Assembly: GCA_963677165.2 (NCBI GenBank)
Contig: CAXXSX010000002.1
Coordinates: 2,728,001 to 2,792,000, forward strand
Source of the DNA: JAFGXT01 sp963677165
GTDB lineage: Bacteria > Verrucomicrobiota > Lentisphaeria > Victivallales > SZUA-371
Reading direction: 5' to 3'
Length of the DNA: 64,000 bases
Shown here: positions 45,201-54,532 of the stretch, piece after piece
How positions within the stretch are numbered: the first letter of the stretch is position 1
How the letters are laid out: every line of letters begins with the position of its first letter
Position numbers and translations under genes: made by a program
The notes under the pieces: generated by a model
The model's input: only the letters and a program-made list of their open reading frames with translations
Told to the model about the DNA's origin: nothing
The model's database searches: none

Positions 45201-45570
45201 AGTTTTATTCTCTTTTATATTTTTATTCTTCGTACTGCTATCTATCAACTTCTTGTTTTTTAGAAAGATTTTTATAATACAACATTCATAAATCTTTAAT
45301 TATTAATTATATAATGCGCCTGTTCGGTCGATGTGATTATAGCTGGGAGAAAGCCGTTCCAAGTAGGGGTGATTTTCGATGAAAACGCCCGCCGCACCAG
45401 CGGCAGTATAATGGTTTTTTATTTTCATGTTTAAACTGCCGCGCTGATGCGCCATGTGCCGGTTTTATCAAAACAGGCACTACCTTGCTCCCACATTTTT
45501 TAATTCTTAATTCTTAATTTCTTAATTTCTTTGGTTGCGGCTTCGCCACGCTGTGCTCTTTGTGTTGTTC
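45201..45570. other. About 370-base gap with two hairpins
   Basis: No gene seen. An imperfect inverted repeat pairs 45393-45407 with 45435-45451 around a 27-base loop. Directly after it, GTGCCGGTTTT-3-AAAACAGGCAC (45456-45480, one mismatch) forms a second hairpin. Neither is followed by a long T-run. The promoter of the isomerase operon should lie in the AT-rich 45250-45320. Confidence 0.5.
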
Positions 45571-47970
45571 TTACCACGAAATCAGCAGTGTTCCGGTGAT
45601 ATTGCGAACAGTGACAACTTGTCCTGCAAAGCCGTTTTCAAGGGTTTGTTTCGGAAAGTCACCTTTCAGAAACGGCGCTCCACCCGGATTGGCTAGAATC
45701 TGTGTGGATTTTTCTTGACCAGGAACTGGACGGAAACGAACTGTTGCGTTCTTTAGTCCACTTATTTCAATGCGACGGGTGACTTCCGGCGTGGTCGGGC
45801 AGAATTCCCTGCATTTGACTGGACCGTCCGGCATGTCTACAAATACACGGCATTCCAATTGTGATGCTTTGGGCAGATGATAAAGCGACTTGCCGTCTTT
45901 TATCATTGTTTCAGTTTGCAGGAACACCGGAGCGCCTTCCGGAAAACGGAACCACTGAGCAGTGTTTAGATCCGGTACGTAGGTCGACATAAAAAGAGCA
46001 TTTTGGTTGTATCCGGTAACTACAACAGGATCTTGCTGATCTATGGAATATTTATCGAAATTACAAACATAGCCGAGTTTTCCAAGCAGGGTGCGCATTA
46101 AGGTTTCCGGATGAAACCATTCTTTCGGGTCCAGCATCTCAGGATATCTACCGCCGATTCCGATAGTAAATGAGTTTGTGCCGCGAACCCAGGCCACTTG
46201 TCCCGAACCGTACTCGCGGATCAGTACGATGGTTTTTTCTTGTACTGAACCGATAATTTCCAATCCAGTGACATCAGTAGCAGAAACCGTGTCGATTTCT
46301 CCGCCTGAGTAAGATGGGTTATGCTTAATTTTAACAGTTTTTCCTTCAATGAAGGCTTCTAAATCTCCACTGACTGAGTCGGCAACAGTTTCCAGTCCGA
46401 GAAGTCCCTTTAGCTTGTCATTGGATACCGGACCATAGAGCAGAGCTTTGCCGCCATTGGCGATAAAGTCTATGAGCAATTCTAATGTTTCCGGTGAATT
46501 GGATACGGCAGTCGGTGCGGTAATTACGTTGTTGCTACATGAGCCGCTATCAAGAGCGGCCTTGAAATTCCCGGTTGAAACAACGGTATTCATTTGGAAC
46601 CCGGCATTAATTGCCGACCGCATAAACCAGTCGCCGAAAAATACTTCTTCCAGACTTTCGCCGGAGAATGTCATATCATGGTATTCGTTAAACGGGTACA
46701 GCCAGATGACCGGGCCAGCGGCGTCCGGCGCGTTTTTCATGGCAACCTTAACATGTGGGATAACTTCATCCGGAACCTGGTCCGGCATTCTCCCGAGAGA
46801 GTCGTCAACGGTCAGGAATTCGATGTGGTCCGGTCCCATGGTTTTGCCGTATTTATCAAGACGGGTAATGGTCATTGGCATGTAGATATCATGCGGATTT
46901 CTGCCGTAGCGGTCCAGCCACGGACTGTTGATAAACCACGGATCATGGGTATAAAAGCGAAAAGGATAGCCGGAACCCTTGGGTAATTCCGCGATATGCG
47001 ACATCCATCCTGCTAATTCCATGCCGAAGTCACCGTTAAGCGCGGCCCATGGAGAATTTGGTGGCGGCGCGATCCCCGGAACTTCCGCGTAGATTTCACG
47101 CAGTGGAACTACATCCGAAGCCAGATCCATTCCGGTTGATAAATTTGTGCCGCGGTTTTCCACCGGCATGTCTGGCAATTCTTTACGAAAGTCGGTCCAG
47201 AACCGAAAAATTTTATCTTTTACATCCTGGCACGAGGTATTGTCAAATTTTTCTCCGTCGAATACCGCACCGGTTACTCCCCAGGTTTCCAGGCCGAAAC
47301 CGAAGCCGTTTGATAGCCAGATATAGTCGAACCCGAGGTCTTCGCAGAAATGCTTAGTTTGCCTTCCAAGGAATTTTCCGAACGTAGTTCCCTCTTCTAT
47401 TCCGTCAGGAAAGCCGGCATAAGGTGTTGGATCGGCTTTTAGTGTGGCGTAGCAGCAGACAAAACTTTTTAGTTCGCTGTCTTGTCCAAGGGTGTCAGCC
47501 AGGCAGATTTCCTGATGATTTTTGTATTTGAATGGGGATTTCGCAAATTCCGGCCCTGGGTCAAAGGTGGCGCCGAGGCGGATAGTGCGTCCATGCGAAG
47601 CAAATACTTCCCGCAGGATTGTAAGGACATGTTTCAGATCGCCATAAGTATATTCCGGCGGATTGTCGCGATAGAGTCGTGGGGCGTGATGAATACTTAG
47701 TTGTTCGGTTGGCAGGTCGGCAATGTTTCCATAAACTTCCGGGTTGGCTACCCCGATATATTTTGCCCATTCGAAGGTGTCGGATAAGTTACCGCGGTAT
47801 TCCAGGATTTCCGAACCGTCGGCGGTCCAGAACATGATTGAGATGATTTCCATTTCCCGTATCAGGGGAAGCCATTGAAAATAAAGTTTTTCACAAACGG
47901 AACGGATGCCTGAATCCGTTAATTCATAAAACGGCTTCAAGCTTATTTCCAGCGTGACATTACTGATCAT
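45571..47970 (-). CDS. Unrecognised 799-residue protein, possible glycoside hydrolase
   Basis: I do not recognise a named family. It has no signal peptide. The first 450 residues are rich in aromatic, Asp and Glu residues in short strand-helix units (MFWTADGSEILEYRG, RLGATFDPGPEF, YIWLSNGFGFGLETW, IWLYPFNEYHDMTF) as in a TIM barrel. Residues about 480-560 (APTAVSNSPETLELLIDFI, then GGKALLYGPV) resemble the class-I-glutaminase-like domain beside GH42-type barrels. The rest is beta-rich. Catalytic acids cannot be assigned safely. It is flanked by an AraC regulator upstream and an isomerase-SGNH operon downstream, all on the minus strand, which suggests a sugar-releasing role. Confidence 0.6.
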   Translation of the reverse strand: MISNVTLEISLKPFYELTDSGIRSVCEKLYFQWLPLIREMEIISIMFWTADGSEILEYRGNLSDTFEWAKYIGVANPEVYGNIADLPTEQLSIHHAPRLYRDNPPEYTYGDLKHVLTILREVFASHGRTIRLGATFDPGPEFAKSPFKYKNHQEICLADTLGQDSELKSFVCCYATLKADPTPYAGFPDGIEEGTTFGKFLGRQTKHFCEDLGFDYIWLSNGFGFGLETWGVTGAVFDGEKFDNTSCQDVKDKIFRFWTDFRKELPDMPVENRGTNLSTGMDLASDVVPLREIYAEVPGIAPPPNSPWAALNGDFGMELAGWMSHIAELPKGSGYPFRFYTHDPWFINSPWLDRYGRNPHDIYMPMTITRLDKYGKTMGPDHIEFLTVDDSLGRMPDQVPDEVIPHVKVAMKNAPDAAGPVIWLYPFNEYHDMTFSGESLEEVFFGDWFMRSAINAGFQMNTVVSTGNFKAALDSGSCSNNVITAPTAVSNSPETLELLIDFIANGGKALLYGPVSNDKLKGLLGLETVADSVSGDLEAFIEGKTVKIKHNPSYSGGEIDTVSATDVTGLEIIGSVQEKTIVLIREYGSGQVAWVRGTNSFTIGIGGRYPEMLDPKEWFHPETLMRTLLGKLGYVCNFDKYSIDQQDPVVVTGYNQNALFMSTYVPDLNTAQWFRFPEGAPVFLQTETMIKDGKSLYHLPKASQLECRVFVDMPDGPVKCREFCPTTPEVTRRIEISGLKNATVRFRPVPGQEKSTQILANPGGAPFLKGDFPKQTLENGFAGQVVTVRNITGTLLISW

Positions 47971-48092
47971 TTTGAGTCAATCCTTTTGTTGTTGACGATA
48001 GATAAATTTTACAGTAAGCTACCTCCTGATGCTTGCAGTAAATTGCCGGATGGCAGTCTATTTGTAAAAATATCAATACAGTGTAAAAAAAA

Positions 48093-48983
48093 TTATTGGT
48101 CAATGTTTTTATTGATGGATTTCAATTCTCGATATTTGCCCGGAGGAATTCCGTAGTGTTTTTTGAATGCCGCGATAAAAAAAGTACTACTCAGGTATCC
48201 GCAGCGATCCGTGATTTCCTTGATGGTCATTTCGGTGTTTTTCAGAAGCAGAGCTGCGTGTCCCATGCGCAGCCGCCGCAGCATATGAGTGAATCCTTCA
48301 TTTCCTTCCTGCTTGAACAGACGCGATATATAACTGGGATTCAACTTGAATATCGAAGCAACATGGGCGCGGTTGATTGGAGAAAAAAAGTTATCCTCAA
48401 GATAGTGGCATATTTGCAGCCAGGTTTGAGTTGCTTTTCCATGGTCTTGAGGCTTGTCATTTTTTAGATTTTTCAGAGTCAGGCGTAAAATAGTTTCAGC
48501 AAGCGGAATGAAACAATTGCTGTGTCCGTGCTCAATTGCCAGATGAAACGCTTTCAGGGCGGCAAGTCCGGTTTCCCCCAGTGGCTTGGAAGTGTGGTAA
48601 TATATTATTGCTCCGTGAGAGTCGTAGTAAGTGTTGTTTGGTGTGGTATTAATATAGGTAATGCGGATGTAGTCACGATAGAATACAATCGACGACATCT
48701 CATGAGCGGTATCCCAGAGCGGGCGTTTCCAGGTCAATGGGGGGCTGTAATGCAACTCTCCCGGCTCCATATAAACATCCTGCAGTTTTCCATCTGAGGC
48801 AAATTGCATATGTTTTTTGCCGGATAAAGGAATATCAAAGCGAGGATCAGGAGCGATTGATATAATTCCTGGTTGAGCTGGCGTCTTGGCTGAAATATAA
48901 ATCTTGTGAATACCGGATTCCTCAAGAATATAGTTGAGGAGCCTGATAAAAGAGTCTTGATTAAGATGTTGTATATTCAGCAT
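48093..48983 (-). CDS. AraC-family transcriptional regulator (1)
   Basis: 296 residues. The C-terminal 100 residues are the double helix-turn-helix (NRAHVASIFKLNPSYISRLF and EITDRCGYLSSTFFIAAFKK). The N-terminal 180 residues should sense a sugar, with a jelly-roll-like pattern. Divergent to the sialidase-fold gene; two copies of a 14-base direct repeat lie between them. No clear Shine-Dalgarno site. Confidence 0.92.
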   Translation of the reverse strand: MLNIQHLNQDSFIRLLNYILEESGIHKIYISAKTPAQPGIISIAPDPRFDIPLSGKKHMQFASDGKLQDVYMEPGELHYSPPLTWKRPLWDTAHEMSSIVFYRDYIRITYINTTPNNTYYDSHGAIIYYHTSKPLGETGLAALKAFHLAIEHGHSNCFIPLAETILRLTLKNLKNDKPQDHGKATQTWLQICHYLEDNFFSPINRAHVASIFKLNPSYISRLFKQEGNEGFTHMLRRLRMGHAALLLKNTEMTIKEITDRCGYLSSTFFIAAFKKHYGIPPGKYRELKSINKNIDQ

Positions 48984-48995
48984 TTATTTTTTTGG

Positions 48996-49107
48996 GTTTA
49001 AAAGTAACATATAACTATGTTGATGATAGTATTATAACCGCAGGGTTTGTATGATTTCAAGTATTTTTCGTTTTTTTTTATATTATTCTTTCTGTTTAAA
49101 AGTAACA
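48996..49107. promoter_or_regulatory. Pair of 14-base direct repeats, candidate AraC sites
   Basis: GTTTAAAAGTAACA occurs at 48996-49009 and identically at 49094-49107, 98 bases apart start to start, in the 218-base divergent region. Each copy is followed by a related TAACTATG or AGTTATGG motif. Two spaced direct repeats in a divergent region are the typical layout for an AraC-type activator that loops or binds dimers. Confidence 0.65.
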
Positions 49108-49201
49108 AATGAATAGTTATGGTTACATTTTTTATATTGCTATCTGAAAATATCTGATATAGAATTTTTTTAATAAACAGAAGAATTACTTGAGGTTATA
49201 A

Positions 49202-50221
49202 ATGCAGAGAGAACATATATTAAAAAATCCGCCGTTTAAAGAGTGTCACGCGTCAACGCTGGTTGAACTGGCGAATGGAAATATTCTGGCGGCCTGGTTT
49301 GCAGGAACAAAAGAGAAGCATAATGATGTTGCGATCTGGGGCGCAATTCGCTATCCGAACGGTTGGTCGCAACCGATTCATTTAGCTAAGGTTAATAATC
49401 AGCCGCATTGGAATCCTGTCTTGTTCCGGGGAAGCGGTAATATCGTATATCTTTATTTCAAGATTGGTAATGGCTGTTCGTATTGGCGGACCATGGTTAT
49501 GAAGTCTATTGATGACGGGCAAACCTGGTCGGATCCGGAAGAAATGGTTCCCGGTAATCTTGGCGGACGCGGTCCGGTGAAAAATAAGTGTATTGAGCTG
49601 TCGGACGGAACCTGGTTGGCACCTGCATCTAGTGAAATCGGACGCTGGCAGGCATTTGTTGACCGCAGTAGTGATTTTGGAAAAAACTGGGAGCGTACTT
49701 CGCTGATCAACATGCCCAAAAAAATAGTTGGTAAGAATCCGAAGACTGGAAAAGATGAACGGTTTGGCGTGATTCAACCGACGTTGTGGGAGTCAACTCC
49801 CGGGAATGTTCATATGTTGCTGCGCAGTACCTGCGGGCATATCTGTCGCAGCGATTCTACTGACTACGGCAAAACCTGGTGTAAAGTTTATGAAACAGAT
49901 ATGCCCAATAATAACAGTGGTCTTGATCTGGCAAAGTTATCGGACGGTTCATTGCTGCTGGCGTATAATCCGGTCGGACAAAACTGGGGCGATCGTTATC
50001 CGATAGATTTGGCGCTGTCCGAGGATAACGGACTTACCTGGAACTCGATTCCGGTTGATGTGGAAAAACGGGAGTATTCTTATCCGGCAGTTATCGCGCT
50101 GGCTGACGGCGGCGCCGCTGTGACATATACCTGGGGACGTAAGAATATGGTGTTTGTCCGGTTGAATAAGGATGATGTCGCGGCTATGAAAAAAGGCACT
50201 CTGGAGGTGTTGGCTGTATGA
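49202..50221 (+). CDS. Sialidase-fold (BNR/Asp-box) glycosidase-like protein
   Basis: 339 residues. Four Asp boxes: SIDDGQTW, SSDFGKNW, STDYGKTW and SEDNGLTW, spaced as in a six-bladed propeller. ECHASTLVELANGNILAAWF with AGTKEKHNDVAIW is the start of the BNR_2 family, which includes sialidases and other exo-glycosidases; sialic acid need not be the substrate. No signal peptide, so the protein is probably cytoplasmic. Its end overlaps the sulfatase start by four bases. Confidence 0.85.
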   Translation: MQREHILKNPPFKECHASTLVELANGNILAAWFAGTKEKHNDVAIWGAIRYPNGWSQPIHLAKVNNQPHWNPVLFRGSGNIVYLYFKIGNGCSYWRTMVMKSIDDGQTWSDPEEMVPGNLGGRGPVKNKCIELSDGTWLAPASSEIGRWQAFVDRSSDFGKNWERTSLINMPKKIVGKNPKTGKDERFGVIQPTLWESTPGNVHMLLRSTCGHICRSDSTDYGKTWCKVYETDMPNNNSGLDLAKLSDGSLLLAYNPVGQNWGDRYPIDLALSEDNGLTWNSIPVDVEKREYSYPAVIALADGGAAVTYTWGRKNMVFVRLNKDDVAAMKKGTLEVLAV

Positions 50222-51693
50222 GCTTGAAACCTAACATTGTTCTGATTATGACTGACCAGCAACGATTTGATTCGCTGGGGTGCTACGGGGTTGATTTTGC
50301 CCGTACTCCGGTGTTGGACGGGCTGGCGAAGGACGGCGTTTTGTTTTCTAATTGTTATGCCTCCAATACGGTTTGTACTCCGTCACGCGCATCGTTGATG
50401 ACCGGAAAAAATATTTATGATCATGGTGTCCAGAGGCTTTATGATTGTCTTCCCGAGGATGAGGTTATGTTCCCCGAGCGGCTTCAGTGGCTGGGGTATA
50501 CAACTGCCTTGTTTGGAAAGCTGCATGTTTCTTCGCATATGCTGGAACGCGATGTCCGGCATCCGCATGATGGTTTTGATATATATGAAATGTGCCATGA
50601 ACCGGGCTTGAATATGGAGTCGAAATATCAGTCTTACGCCGGATGGCTGAAGGAGCGGAATCCGGAAGTTTATGCTGAAATGAAAGAAAAAGTGCGCATG
50701 AAACACGTTCCGGCTGATTGTCATATGAGTTGCTGGGCGGCAGAAATGACTGCTGATTTTATTACCGGTTATGAGGATAAAAAGCCGTTTTTTTGTAAGA
50801 TGAGTGTGTTTGATCCGCATGGCCCCTACGATGATTATCCGTTGTCGGCGGAAGAGCTTTTGAGTAAGAACTCAATTCCTGACGCGGACGAAAGAACTGC
50901 TGACCGCGAAGCAGTGGAGATTAATCGTGAACGTTGCGGCGGGTATATGAGCGATTCCAAGACTTCCGGACAGATACGTGATATCCGTTATGGATATCAT
51001 GCTTCCATTGCGTTTCTGGATCAGCAGATTAAAAAAGTTATGGATGCTCTTGAACAGAAGGGGATTACCGAAAACACGCTGGTTGTTTTTACCAGCGATC
51101 ATGGCGATATGCTTGGTGATCATCGGCTTTTTGAAAAAGGCGCGTTTGTTTATGATCCTTGTACAAAGGTTCCGTTGTTGATGCGTTGGCCCGGGCATAT
51201 TGAACCTGGCAGCCGGATTGATAATGTGGTACAAAATATCGATATTGCTGCGACAATTCTGAGTGCGGCTGGAATGGATAAAGACGAGATTCATCGGGCG
51301 ATGCCGGATGCTTTCAATATTTGTCCATTGTTTCATGGTGATTCCTCAAAAGCCAGACCCGAAGCTTTTTGCGCTTATCGTACTACCGGTGTGATTAAAG
51401 GACGAACGTATTTTGATCCTGAACTGAATATTACAATGGTTTGTGATGGACAATATAAATACAGTTTGTGGCATGGAGAAGGAACTGACTCTGCCGAATG
51501 TAATGAAGAGTTATTCGATTTAAAGGCAGATCCTTTGGAATTGCATAACCTTTATGAGTTACCTGGGTATCAGGAAGTAAAATTGCGTTTGCGTGCGAGT
51601 GTGGATGAGTTTCTGGCAAAAGAAGAACAATCTCGCGGCAGAACTATGCATGAATATCTGCCTGATGGTTTTACTTTAAAATCCAGTATGTAG
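50218..51693 (+). CDS. Cysteine-type sulfatase
   Basis: 491 residues. The formylglycine signature C-x-P-x-R is CTPSRASLMTGK with Cys53, so an anaerobic or FGE-type maturase must exist elsewhere. Metal ligands lie in LIMTDQQRFD and FTSDHGDMLGDH. Such enzymes take sulfate from sugars. No signal peptide is present, unlike most polysaccharide sulfatases, so it should act on imported oligosaccharides. Translationally coupled to the sialidase-fold gene. Confidence 0.93.
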   Translation: MSLKPNIVLIMTDQQRFDSLGCYGVDFARTPVLDGLAKDGVLFSNCYASNTVCTPSRASLMTGKNIYDHGVQRLYDCLPEDEVMFPERLQWLGYTTALFGKLHVSSHMLERDVRHPHDGFDIYEMCHEPGLNMESKYQSYAGWLKERNPEVYAEMKEKVRMKHVPADCHMSCWAAEMTADFITGYEDKKPFFCKMSVFDPHGPYDDYPLSAEELLSKNSIPDADERTADREAVEINRERCGGYMSDSKTSGQIRDIRYGYHASIAFLDQQIKKVMDALEQKGITENTLVVFTSDHGDMLGDHRLFEKGAFVYDPCTKVPLLMRWPGHIEPGSRIDNVVQNIDIAATILSAAGMDKDEIHRAMPDAFNICPLFHGDSSKARPEAFCAYRTTGVIKGRTYFDPELNITMVCDGQYKYSLWHGEGTDSAECNEELFDLKADPLELHNLYELPGYQEVKLRLRASVDEFLAKEEQSRGRTMHEYLPDGFTLKSSM

Positions 51694-51721
51694 TGAGTAA
51701 AAAAATTTGTTTATTTTATGT

Positions 51722-51852
51722 ACCTTACATAAATGTATGGTGATTTTATAGAGGAGGTGTTTAGATTATTTTAGTTTTTTTCGTGTTATGAATTGATAAT
51801 GGGTAGATGGTTTAATAAAATTATTGACATACCTTACATAGTGCTGTATAAT
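51722..51852 (+). promoter_or_regulatory. Perfect sigma-70 promoter with repeated operator-like sites
   Basis: TTGACA (51824-51829) and TATAAT (51847-51852) are 17 bases apart, 26 bases before the lyase ATG. The 11-mer TACCTTACATA occurs inside the spacer (51830-51840) and 109 bases upstream (51721-51731). The upstream copy forms an inverted repeat ACCTTACAT-2-ATGTATGGT (51722-51741) with one mismatch. A repressor could bind both and loop the DNA. The GntR-type regulator two genes downstream is the natural candidate. Confidence 0.75.
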
Positions 51853-51877
51853 ATAACTAATTACAAATGGAGAAAGA

Positions 51878-53749
51878 ATGAAGGAAGTATTAAAGTTTTA
51901 TATGTCTCTTGTTCTCTGTGCCCTATTTGCATTTTTTGCCGAGGCATCGTCGACTATTGAGGCACCGCAGAACCCTGAGAAATTTATAAGTTCCCATCTG
52001 CACAAATCTCATCCCCGGTTGGTGCTGACTGATGAGAGACTGTCTGAGTTGAAAAAGCTGGCGGTTGCTGATGCTGATCTCCAAAAAATAGTAAAAGACG
52101 TCATTGCCAAGGCTGATAAGAATGTTAAGGAAGGTGTTATCCCTAAATATTATAAACGGGATGGGGTTAGGCTTCTACGCGTCAGCCGAACAGTTATGGG
52201 CGAAATGTATCTGCTGGGATTTGCCTGGCGATGGACCGGAGGCCGTAAATATGCGGATCATGCGATAAAGATATTACAAGCTGTTTGTGAATTTAAAAAC
52301 TGGAACCCGAAACATTTTCTGGATACGGCAGAAATGTGTCATGCGGTGGCGATTGGGTATGACTGGTTTTATTCAGTGCTTACGCCAGAACAGCGCAAGA
52401 TGATAAAAGACTCTATTGTAAGAAAAGGTTTGAAGGCCAGAGGGGTTGACTTTTACTGCAAGAAAACAAACAACTGGAATGTGGTATGTAATGGCGGAAT
52501 AACAATCGGGGCGTTGGCGGTTGCTGATGAGGAACCCGGCCTTGCAGCTAAATCAGTAAGCAGAATGATAAAAAATGTTCCGGTCTGTCTTAAGCAGTTT
52601 GCTCCCGATGGCGTATGGGTTGAAGGCATGGGTTACTGGGATTACACGGCCAGATATATGGCTTTCTTGTTATCGTCTCTGGATTCAGCGCTTGGAACGG
52701 ATTTTAATTTGAGTAAGTTGTCTGGAATTAAGAATTCTCCATTATTTGTCATTAACGCGGTAGGTCCTACAGGCAGGTTTTTAACTTATGCTGACGCGGG
52801 TGGAAAGCGCTGGTATGCTCAGTTTCCGGTATTCTTCTGGTTTGCCGGTAAATTTGACAAACCGGTATATGCGGGAGATGAGATGGGATATGTAATGAAG
52901 TATACAGCCAATCCTTTGCATGCTGTTTGGTTTCCTGACTCTCATTCCGGTGATATTGAACGGAAAAAAGACTTAATGTTTAACGGGCGCGTTCCGATCA
53001 TGTTTTCGCGTTCTTCTCTTAATGATAAAAATGCTTTATGGTTTGGAGTCAAGGGGGGAGATAACCAGGTTCCGCACGGGCATCTTGATCTGGGAAATTT
53101 TGAGCTTGATGCTCTTGGAGTGCGTTGGGCGACAGACCTTGGCGGCGATAATTATAATATTCCAGGCTACTGGCAGAAGAGGCGCGGAGGCAAGCGCTGG
53201 AACTATTTTAGAACAAACAGCCATGGACATAATGTTCCGCTGGTTGATGGAAAAGGACAGGACCCGGAATCAGTTGCTCCGATTACAAAGTTCATTTCGC
53301 AGAAAGACTATGCGTTTGGTATTATTGATTTAACTCAGGTCTATGCATGGCATGGAGTGAAATCGGCAAAGCGCGGCATTCAGATGTTGCCCGGAAGACG
53401 TGAAGTACTGGTACAGGATGAATTCGTGCTGGATCATGACGGAACCGTAACATTCGGGCTCACGACCGAAGCGGATGCGGAAGTTGTAAAAAATGGGGTT
53501 CTGTTGTCTATAAAGGGAAAGAAATGTCTATTAGAAGTACTGAGCCCTGCAAAATATAAAGTGGAAATTAAGAATGCTCCGCAGGGAGATAAGCCGCATA
53601 AGTCGAATAAAGGAATTCGGCGGGTAGAAATAACGGCAAATACAGTTATTGATAAACTTTTAACTTTTGCTGTTGTATTCAGGCCGGAATGGTCAAATGA
53701 AAAAGGACATGAAGAGATTAAAATTAATTCATTGAAAGAATGGAAATAG
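51878..53749 (+). CDS. Secreted heparinase II/III-like polysaccharide lyase
   Basis: 623 residues. Signal peptide at about 1-24 (LVLCALFAFFAEASS). HPRLVLTDERLSELKKL starts an alpha/alpha-toroid domain (to about 350) with NNWNVVCNGGITIGALAV and YDWFYSVLTPEQ. The C-terminal part is the Heparinase_II_III beta-sandwich (HGHLDLGNFELDALG region). Members cleave glycosaminoglycans, alginate or similar uronic acid polymers by elimination. First gene of a four-gene operon with pseudopilin, regulator and symporter. Confidence 0.85.
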   Translation: MKEVLKFYMSLVLCALFAFFAEASSTIEAPQNPEKFISSHLHKSHPRLVLTDERLSELKKLAVADADLQKIVKDVIAKADKNVKEGVIPKYYKRDGVRLLRVSRTVMGEMYLLGFAWRWTGGRKYADHAIKILQAVCEFKNWNPKHFLDTAEMCHAVAIGYDWFYSVLTPEQRKMIKDSIVRKGLKARGVDFYCKKTNNWNVVCNGGITIGALAVADEEPGLAAKSVSRMIKNVPVCLKQFAPDGVWVEGMGYWDYTARYMAFLLSSLDSALGTDFNLSKLSGIKNSPLFVINAVGPTGRFLTYADAGGKRWYAQFPVFFWFAGKFDKPVYAGDEMGYVMKYTANPLHAVWFPDSHSGDIERKKDLMFNGRVPIMFSRSSLNDKNALWFGVKGGDNQVPHGHLDLGNFELDALGVRWATDLGGDNYNIPGYWQKRRGGKRWNYFRTNSHGHNVPLVDGKGQDPESVAPITKFISQKDYAFGIIDLTQVYAWHGVKSAKRGIQMLPGRREVLVQDEFVLDHDGTVTFGLTTEADAEVVKNGVLLSIKGKKCLLEVLSPAKYKVEIKNAPQGDKPHKSNKGIRRVEITANTVIDKLLTFAVVFRPEWSNEKGHEEIKINSLKEWK

Positions 53750-53769
53750 GATAAATAGGAGAAAGGACA

Positions 53770-54489
53770 ATGAAAAAACTGCATACAAATTTCACACTCA
53801 TCGAGCTCCTCGTTGTGATAGCCATTATTGCAATTCTTGCGGGCATGTTGCTTCCGGCTTTAAGTAAGGCGCGTGGGAAAGCGAAAAGTATTAAATGTAT
53901 CAGCAATATTAAGCAAAGCTGTGCATCCCTCTTGATGTATGCTGATGATTTTGATTCGTACTATGTAAATCAGGCAACCAGTCCATATCTGCTGTGGTCG
54001 TATAATTTATACTTAAATGGTTATATGAAGAACTATAAACAGGTGCAGTGCCCGCTATCCAAAGATGCGTATGATCCTTCGAATCCAACCTATATAAAGC
54101 AGCAGTTTGTCAGTTGTTATGCTTCATCTAATACAGAGAAGGACGGAGGTATTTGTCTGAAAGTAGCTCCGCATCCGTCCCAAAGTCTTTTGATGGTTGA
54201 TAACAGCAAGGTGAAAACAACCGGTGGTGGAGTGGTTACATATGTTCAGAGAGCGGCTTTGGGCAGTTGGAATACCGAGCCTCGGAAAGATCTGGGAAAT
54301 CCGTTTCTAGCTCATGATAAAAGAATGAATGTTGGCTTTGTTGATGGACATGTCACAGGGGTTAATTATCAGGAAGCTGGAGATATCTATTATCACAGAC
54401 GTTCCGCCAATCCCAGTCGAGCCAATCTCTGGAATGCGCAAATTAGCTGGTTGGTTCTGCCGAATACGACAGATTATTTGCAACTATAA
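53770..54489 (+). CDS. Prepilin-type N-terminal cleavage/methylation domain protein, H-X9-DG type
   Basis: 239 residues. The leader KLHTNFTLIELLVVIAIIAI has the conserved Glu and helix. AHDKRMNVGFVDGHVTG is an exact H-X9-DG motif. The start sits 20 bases after the lyase stop with GGAGAAAGGA upstream. It is the counterpart of the protein at 1242-2003. Function unknown; export by a type II secretion-like assembly is expected. Confidence 0.88.
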   Translation: MKKLHTNFTLIELLVVIAIIAILAGMLLPALSKARGKAKSIKCISNIKQSCASLLMYADDFDSYYVNQATSPYLLWSYNLYLNGYMKNYKQVQCPLSKDAYDPSNPTYIKQQFVSCYASSNTEKDGGICLKVAPHPSQSLLMVDNSKVKTTGGGVVTYVQRAALGSWNTEPRKDLGNPFLAHDKRMNVGFVDGHVTGVNYQEAGDIYYHRRSANPSRANLWNAQISWLVLPNTTDYLQL

Positions 54490-54532
54490 ACTTAGCTCTA
54501 TATTTTTTGAAATTCATATTATTGAGGATAAA

